Source: Ipomoea triloba (Eukaryota > Streptophyta > Magnoliopsida > Solanales > Convolvulaceae). Taken from it: a stretch of 64,000 bases of DNA. The stretch covers positions 3,399,775 through 3,463,774 of the forward strand of contig NC_044930.1 of the NCBI RefSeq assembly GCF_003576645.1, written 5' to 3'. Shown piece after piece: positions 57,160-64,000 of the stretch. Positions within the stretch are counted from its first letter, which is position 1; each line of letters begins with the position of its first letter. The position numbers and the translations under genes were made by a program. Under the pieces are notes generated by a model that saw only the letters and a list, made by a program, of their open reading frames with translations, was not told the DNA's origin and did no database searches.

Positions 57160-60027
57160 ATGGAGAATGGCTTGAGACAAAGGTTTTTGAATGGTTCAGA
57201 GGAAGAGAAACCGGAGGAGAATCTCAAAGTAAAAGTTTACGACGAATCGAAGAAGATATGGAGGGTTGCATTGCCCGGTATACTATCCAGAGTGGCTTCG
57301 TTCGGAAGCATTGTGGTCACGCAATCTTTCGTTGGACACATTAGTGAACTAGACCTTGCCGGCTACGCCCTCGTCCAAACCCTAACCGTCCGGTTTGTCA
57401 ATGGCATCTTGGTAAGTTTTCCGCCATGATTTATCATTCAAATCGCATAATTCATGATAATCTATTCTGAATTGCTCTGTAGAACAATAGAAATCCATGG
57501 AATACTAGTAGAATTATCGGTTACATTGTATAGATTGTTGCCTTTAAAGCTCGTATTTTCTCTATTGAAATAATTATTTTCGAGTGGGGTGTGTGAGGTA
57601 GGAAATAGGAATGATATACAATCTATGTTGTATAGATAAGTCTACTTAAGAGTCTCGGTTTTTATTACAGATAGGAATGTCGAGTGCAACTGAAACCCTA
57701 TGCGGGCAAGCATATGGAGCGGGACAGTATCATATGATGGGCGTTTACTTGCAAAGGTCATGGATTGTCGACTTTATCACGCTAACTGTATTGCTTCCCT
57801 TTTTCATCTTTGCAACCCCGATCTTTAGACTTCTTGGGGAAGAAAGCTCCATTGCGACCTCGGCCGGATATGTCTCCTACTGGTTCATCCCGTTCATCTA
57901 CAACTTCGTGTTTAGCTTGACCATACAGATGTTTCTGCAAGCGCAGCAAAAGAACCGGATCATTGCGTGGCTGTCGGTGATGCAGTTCATTATACACATA
58001 CCGCTGTCTTGGCTGTTAGTGTACAAACTCGACTATGGTGTCCCGGGTGCAATGATAGCCCTCAGTATATCTTCCTGGCTCGTTGTGATCGGCGAGTTTA
58101 TCTACATTTTGGGCGGTTGGTGCCCCGAGACTTGGAAAGGGTTCTCGATGGCTGCCTTCAAGGACATTTTCCCTGTCGTGAAGCTCTCCATTTCGTCGGG
58201 AATTATGGTTTGGTAAATGCTCGTTTTTTCTTTCATTTCTTATGTTGATCAATGCTCCATGACGAGCAATACGAACTCGTAATTTAGCATAGGAATTCGT
58301 CAAAGTGGGAAATAAATTGGTTTTTATTTTTGCCTGTCGTTTGCAGTTTAGAGCTGTGGTACAATGCGGTTCTAGTCTTGCTAGCAGGGTATATGAAGAA
58401 TGCCGAGGTTGCCATATCTGCCTTCTCTATCTGGTAAAAGTCCAGAACCTGCCTTTTATTTTCTATATATATCGAGAATGTTTAGTCCACTGATAAATTG
58501 ATAATATTCCAATCGTTTAAATCTTTTTTGTTCTGCAGTCTTAATATCAACGGATGGGAATTTATGATAAGCCTTGGCTTCCTCGGTGCTGCTTGGTATG
58601 TTTCCGTAAACTCGAATTGTTCCCCGTCGTTTCCCTTTCATGAAACGACAGCAATTCTTACTGATTGCGTTCGACTCTCATTTCATTGTGTAGTGTACGA
58701 ATTGCAAATGAACTTGGGAGAGGAGATGCTAAAGCGGCGAGATTCTCTATTAAAGTCCTCGTGTCCACTTCGCTTATAATCGGAGTAGTCTTCTTTGTTC
58801 TATGCTTGGTATTTGGCAGTAAAATTGGGTACTTATTTACCAACGAGCAGGAGGTGGCGGATAGCGTGGCAGACCTTTCACTTCTGCTCTCGTTCTCTGT
58901 ATTGCTCAACAGCATCTATCCCGTGCTCTCAGGCAAGTCGTGCATTTCGAGAACCCGAAAAAGTTTCCCCCCGATATAAGACGAAACCAACTCGCCCCTC
59001 TTAACACTTTGAAAATGTTTTCGTGATCAGGTGTGGCAGTCGGGGCAGGTTTGCAGAGTACGGTTGCCATTATAAACCTGTGTTGCTTCTATCTAATCGG
59101 AATCCCTATCGGGGCTTTGCTTGGATACGTAGCTCACCTTCAAGTCAAGGTAAGTTCCAAATGGATACCAAACCACTGGCACTATGCATATCTGACTTCT
59201 TATCATTATAAATTTATAATCGATCATTCTTTCTGCAAATTTTCTCTATTGAACAAAATTTTGACAGATCTTTACCTCATTGGAACCGAAAAGCGACATT
59301 CACCTCTTTTTATTAAATATAAATGTATAGTCTAATTATCAGCTTAGCCTTTTGGCTTTTCACCTCTTTTTTATAAAATATAAATGTATAGTATAATTAT
59401 CAGTTTAGCCTTTTAGCCAAAACCTGGCCCAAACGAAAAGCCATGGGTTTGAAAGTCCTTCAATCTGTTCTAAACTTGTCTCCATTCTTCAAAAGGGCAT
59501 ACCAAAAAGTGACATTCAATCCAATCCACGTCTTTTTCTAAGATATAAAATATAAGTGTAACCACAAGGTTATAAGTTGACCAGATTATTAATTTCGTAA
59601 CCACAAGATTACAAGTTCTACTCCCAACGGGAGAGGCCTATTGGCGGGTGGTCTTTTGACGACTAGGGTCACAAGGTGGGATTTACCCCAGTGACCCTTG
59701 TAATGGCTCTAAGCCTTTTAGTCAAAACCGGACCCAAACAAAAATTTCCTTCAATCTGTTCTGAACTTGCCTTGATTCTTCAACAGGGCATATGGATTGG
59801 AATGATATGTGGGGTGGTCACTCAGTCAGCCGCATTATGCTACATGACATGGAGAACGGACTGGGACGAAGAGGTAAAGTTCTGCAGCGCAATTGTTTTC
59901 ACTAACTACATATATCTGTTATGTTATGATGAAGAGGAGCTGGTTTATACAGGTGTTCAAGGCGCAACAGCGGCTCAAGCGCTGGTACATGAAATCTTCT
60001 GAAGTTACCCACCAGAATCCGAGTTAG
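57160..60027 (+). CDS. MATE-family efflux transporter (protein DETOXIFICATION type)
   Basis: Membrane antiporter that exports organic compounds using a proton or sodium gradient. Exons: 57160-57411, 57671-58212, 58347-58433, 58539-58595, 58694-58932, 59031-59149, 59787-59873, 59953-60027 (TAG). Phases close for 485 aa, normal for plant DTX proteins. Landmarks: LPGILSRVASFGSIVVTQSF (first helix), the MATE signature SATETLCGQAYGAGQ, QAQQKNRII, SIWLVV-type helices, LNINGWEFMISLGFLGAA, VRIANELGRGDAKAARFS and a charged tail, KAQQRLKRWYMKS. About 12 hydrophobic segments are seen. These features are closest to the DTX24-27 clade; the substrate cannot be read from sequence. Intron 5 has a GC donor (CAG|GCAAGT). 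A probable leader exon lies near 54.8 kb, and a G-box cluster lies in between. Confidence 0.95.
59297..59415. repeat. tandem duplication of about 58 bp in MATE intron 6
   Basis: Two copies of TTCACCTCTTTTT..AAATATAAATGTATAG..AATTATCAG..TTAGCCTTTT with few differences. A SINE-like phrase (AACCACAAGATTACAAGTTC) follows at about 59600-59690. Confidence 0.85.
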
Positions 60028-60971
60028 TTTAAGGTTTTTTGGAGTTCATGAATAAGATGCAGGAGAAGAATTTCATTAGATTTTTTAGTATTTTTGCTTT
60101 GGGTTTTGGGTGTCCTGTATGGTGGCTTGGCTTGGGAGGAACTTGCTTAATTTATCTAACTACTATGTTGTTTCATAGATAAGGCAGTGTCGAACATTTG
60201 ATTTCCATTCTTGATTTTTGTCTACCAGTCTTGGGCTATATTGGTAATTTGTTATCATCATCCATTTAAAGGTAGTTTAATCTGGTTTCCTCTGATTCAA
60301 AAGATTGTATGCAATGCGTAAATCTAGCTCGCGCGTAATAATTCACAATCACTTTACCGACTTAATTGAGAGAGAATTAATAAACTAGAGGGACTAGAAC
60401 GCATAAGTTAGTTTATTTCCTTGATTTGCGAATAAGCTAAAAAGATACTATACTAATTCAAAGTGTAGTTTGAAAGTATGACATTCTCCAATAACACATC
60501 TCGCACAAAAGAAGTTAGGTAAATCATCATTGAGCATCCTACATAACGTTTGACAACCCAAGACAATCCAAATAAAACAGAGCACTCCCCCATCCTCTCT
60601 CCATAATCCACGATAGGGCTTCTTTGATTGCAAGAGTTTCCACCATATATCAGTACAATAATAAATACGATAGCGCTTCTTTGATTGCGAGAGTTTCCGC
60701 CATATATCAGTACAATAATAAATAATTATATATACGACCTTTTAGCCGATGTATTTGCAAACACAGTTGAGGTAGGAATGGTGGTAAGATGACCCTTTTC
60801 ATAAACTAACAATGTTGGTACACGATTCTGTATACTCGAATTAGTTTTATTGTAATTTCTCTCCCTTTTGCTACCTGTTTCAAGGGCACAAATTTGAATC
60901 AATATACAGCAAGTAATTACATGGTGTACATTGTAATCATAGCGCCTTAGAAAACTAAGCTTGAATCTGAA
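60028..60971. other. spacer between convergent MATE and ELMO genes
   Basis: Contains both 3' UTRs and a tandem 56-57-bp duplication at 60611-60723 (GATAG-GCTTCTTTGATTGC..CCATATATCAGTACAATAAT). No gene supported. Confidence 0.6.
60611..60723. repeat. tandem duplication, two units of about 57 bp
   Basis: Units GATAGGGCTTCTTTGATTGC.. and GATAGCGCTTCTTTGATTGC.., both running to CAGTACAATAATAAATA, with only a few substitutions. Confidence 0.92.
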
Positions 60972-63900
60972 TCATCTTGCTAATAGATTGTATGCAGGCA
61001 AATCCTTTACGCTAGATATGTCTTCGAGTGCAAGCTCACGCTCTAGCTGGGTTCTGGTAGACTTTAGAACATCCTGGTAAATGGGAAAACGAGAATGCTT
61101 AGTAAATAATGTATCCAGTGTTCCCAAAAATGGATATTCCCAAGTGTAATAGTAACCGTGAAGTTCCTTACATTAAACTCCATGTATGATGCCCGCTTTG
61201 CAAGCCACTGTGCATCTAGCATTTCAAAGGCAATGCAAAAGAGGTCATCAAAAGCCCTATCATCTTCGCTTAATAAGTCTAGAAAGTGGATAGCTGCCAG
61301 TGTACTTGGTTTCCCTGCCAATCAGCAGATAGGGAGTCATTATAATAAAATTAAAATAAAATAAACTAAACTAAACCATATTTTAAGATAGATTCCCTTT
61401 ATCCTCAAAAAAAAAAAAAAAAAAAGATAGATTCCCTTTCAAGAAGAAAATTTCTAAAGCTCGCAACACGTGCCATTGAATTTGATTTCATTACATTCTC
61501 TTAAACCATGTGGTTTATCCCATTGTAAGGTTAGAACTGATATCATATTACAGTATTTGTTTTTCCTACAGTCCAATGAGAAATTGAACAAAAACTGTGG
61601 AGAACTGGCAAAATTTTGGACTTGGGTTAACCTAATGATGGCTATTAACAATGTATATTGCCTTCTAGACTATACTAGCAAATACTGCATAATAATGGAA
61701 AAAGGATACTCATATTTAGAATTTTTGCATACCCGATTGAAGATCCAACATCTGCACCAACATAAAAGAAATATTGATGCCAGCTACAGCAAAGGGATAC
61801 TCCCACTCAGATCTTTCCCCATTTTGTTTGTTCAACAAGTTCTGGAAAGATTTCTGTTAAATGAGCAAAACATCATCAGAAAGTTTACAACATTTTTTTA
61901 TTCACAAAATAACAATTCAAAAGCACATAATACCAACCATTACTGTGCTTTTAACTAGTAAAAATATACACTGAGCTTTATGAAACAAAGCATGCAACAA
62001 ACATCAGGAAACCTGATGGCATTGTATCATCCTCGATTTTCTTACCTTCAGACCCCAAACCCCTCTCTCCAAAGCACCAGAATAAAGGATAAGAAAGTTA
62101 CATAGAAAAAGGCTACAAAATCTTTTTAAGCTGGTTAATATAGTTCTGGATCTCACAATCTCCAACTAGGTGTAATGATACAGGATATCTTCAAGCAATG
62201 GAGAAAAGGGAAGGAACCTAAAGATCCTAAAGAACAAAAAATATACCAAACTATGCAAGGCAGTCAAGAGAACATACTTTGCAACTAGAAAGTGATGTAC
62301 TCTCAGTCAGTCATGTGATCAAAGGTGTTATCAAAATTTAAACACAGATAACAAATATTATTTAGACATGAAAAGTTTCCTATCTGCCCATTTAAAGAAC
62401 ACCACCACCACCACCACCACACACACACACACACAAGAGAAACCAACAAGAAAAGAGCTAAACTAGGACCATTAAGAGAAAGAGAAAGGAAAACCAACCG
62501 GATATTCCTTGGCAAAATAAATCAGATTCTCCAGTGATACGTATCCTCCACCCCTGAACATTTTGTTCATAAGTTTCTTGAGTAACCCATCATGCGACAA
62601 ATATTAGTGAGTTTCCATAAGTCATAACCCTCACATACCTGAAGTCTGTTGAAGGATCACATCCTTGCCAGCCCATATCTTTCCAAAGTTCTGATTTAAG
62701 GGATGGAAACTCCCTATTTGGGTAAGCTAACAACCACAGCTGTTTGAGTGCATCCTGGAAGCAAAGTTCAAAAGTCCCACCAATAAATGAAAAACAGCCC
62801 ATAATTCAGGGGCAACAATTACTTCATGAACTAAATAACATGCTAAGGAGTAGAAAAGGATACAGAAGTGCTGAATGTGTGTCCAATAAATTACTTAACA
62901 AAATAGACAAACACAGAACTACAATTCCTCTTGCAATCATATGGGCCTATAGAGCAGTGCATGATAAGAAATTATGAGGAAGAAACATCCAGGTCTAACA
63001 CGTAAGCATCTCACATCCAAAAAGATGCTATTCATGAGAAGAGAAAGGCAGGCATTAGTAAAGTATTCAAGAAGAAAGATGAATTGAGATAACAAATGCC
63101 TACTTGATGCTGGACAGAAGAACCATCAAAAGGAACTGCAACTCTTAGCTTCAGATGTTTTAGCCTTGCCTCCTAAAACAACAAAACCAAATTATTAAAG
63201 AAAAGCATGGAACATTATTTAGAGATAACAAACAGATTCAGCCCTTTGTGTATGTCTGTGACTTCTCCACATCTACTGAAATTAACTGTAGAAGCACAAA
63301 ACTATATCATGGGTTTGTTGTAGTGGTGGGTAATACCTGCAAAGGGTTGAGTGGTGGAGGTAGAAGCTTTGTTGTAGATCCACTTTGGGTTAACAAAGGC
63401 AAAAAAGGCAAGAACCGTCCTATAAATGACCCAGAGCCCAAGACAATATTTGCTAAAAGAAAGAATAACTGAATAAGTTATCAGAAAATTCTTGAAAACA
63501 TTCAAAAAAAAAAAAAATTGAATTCAGAACATGGAAATGACCAAAGATATGCATTTAGTTTCCTTAGTTGTCTACCAAGGAAAGCATTCAGAAACGCATT
63601 GCTACAGGTTTGCAGATTTTAATTTGCATGTCAAATTAAGCAACAAAAATACCATGGGCATCCAAACAATCACATCACAGTGATACCACATGAGAATTAA
63701 GCTAGCTGATGAAAATTAGCTAAGAAAATGCTTTGCAATCACAAAAATATGAACTAAAAACACACCTAACCACTGTGCCCACTGAGCAATTAAATGAGAA
63801 AAGAGCAGAGTCCAGTGGAGGCGTTCTTGAGCTCGACCTTCATCCAATATCTCAGCCAGTGTACATCCCTATAATACAATTTTTTTTTTTTCATTTTAAC

Positions 63901-64000
63901 TCAGGTTAACATTATTCAACAGCATACAGAATTCAATCCATAACTGACAAACTCCAGCACAGAAAATTAAGCAAACGGAAAAATGCACTAACGTACCTCG
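60972..64000 (-). CDS. ELMO/CED-12 domain protein (5' end outside the window)
   Basis: Minus-strand gene running off the right edge. Exons in the window: 64000-63997 (partial, donor GAG|GTACGT), 63868-63766, 63452-63337, 63172-63104, 62754-62639, 62553-62499, 61853-61733, 61314-61172, 61073-60972 (TGA). All are GT-AG and the phases close. The order matches plant ELMO proteins: LHWTLLFSHLIAQWAQWL, GSGSFIGRFLPFLPL, LNPLQ-EARLKHLKLRVAVPF, DALKQLWLLAYPNREFPSLK, SELWKDMGWQGCDPSTDF, YVSLENLIYFAKEYP, EWEYPFAVAGINISFMLVQM, GKPSTLAAIHFLDLL and QWLAKRASYMEFN. Animal ELMO proteins help activate Rac or Arf/Arl GTPases; plant function is less clear. At least 8 introns lie in the window. Confidence 0.95.
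62402..62434. repeat. (ACC)n(AC)n microsatellite in an ELMO gene intron
   Basis: Trinucleotide ACC run followed by an AC dinucleotide run within the intron between 61853 and 62499. Confidence 0.9.

Noticed and set aside
59676..60002. 108-codon open frame across MATE exons 7-8
   Set aside because: Partly intron read-through; the spliced frame with MATE similarity is the correct one.

Overview
The window is nuclear DNA from a flowering plant, almost certainly a eudicot. The evidence is AT-rich intergenic sequence, GT-AG introns of about 0.1-2.2 kb, plant-specific gene families, a plant initiator tRNA-Met gene and many MITE and SINE copies. A phylloplanin-like gene and a GH10 xylanase of this type would suit an asterid, but I cannot name the species. 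A run of N (19271-20130) and a single N (7127) show it is a draft assembly. There are no bacterial features or CRISPR arrays.

Layout, left to right. 1-2750 (+): 3' part of an LRR protein resembling SERK ectodomains (start outside the window). 3801-4259 (-): phylloplanin/Ole e 1-like secreted protein. 5498-8765: a 1,639-bp head-to-tail duplication with one N at the join, probably an assembly artefact. 12362-14449 (-): R2R3-MYB of the MYB52/54/56 type with tandemly duplicated small exons. 14450-20733: transposon-rich spacer with a 523-bp foldback element and the assembly gap. 20734-26188 (+): GH10 endo-1,4-beta-xylanase, 8 exons. 28626-30013 (+): RPA 14-kDa subunit. 31366-33794 (+): DnaJ-72-like J-protein. 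34863-41399 (-): AGD14-like ArfGAP, 13 exons. 44262-47622 (+): plastid-type GrpE, with a broken last exon. 49724-49795 (+): tRNA-iMet. 49796-54760: MITE-rich spacer with one element inserted inside an inverted copy of itself. 57160-60027 (+): MATE/DTX transporter with a probable leader exon near 54.8 kb. 60972-64000 (-): 3' part of an ELMO-domain protein (5' end outside the window).

The genes are ordinary, unrelated plant loci with no shared pathway or operon-like logic. Exon chains were built by hand, requiring splice dinucleotides and continuous reading phase. They close perfectly for LRR, MYB, GH10, RPA, ArfGAP, MATE and ELMO. They fail at one junction in the J-protein gene and inside the last exon of GrpE.

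The most interesting item is the MYB gene: two symmetric phase-1 exons, plus partial copies at the end of exon 2 and the start of the last exon, are tandem repeats of one unit. This gives a modular C-terminal region in which exons can be skipped without a frameshift. Also notable are two GC-AG introns, a candidate stop-containing cassette exon in GrpE, the self-nested MITE, and a G-box cluster upstream of the MATE gene.
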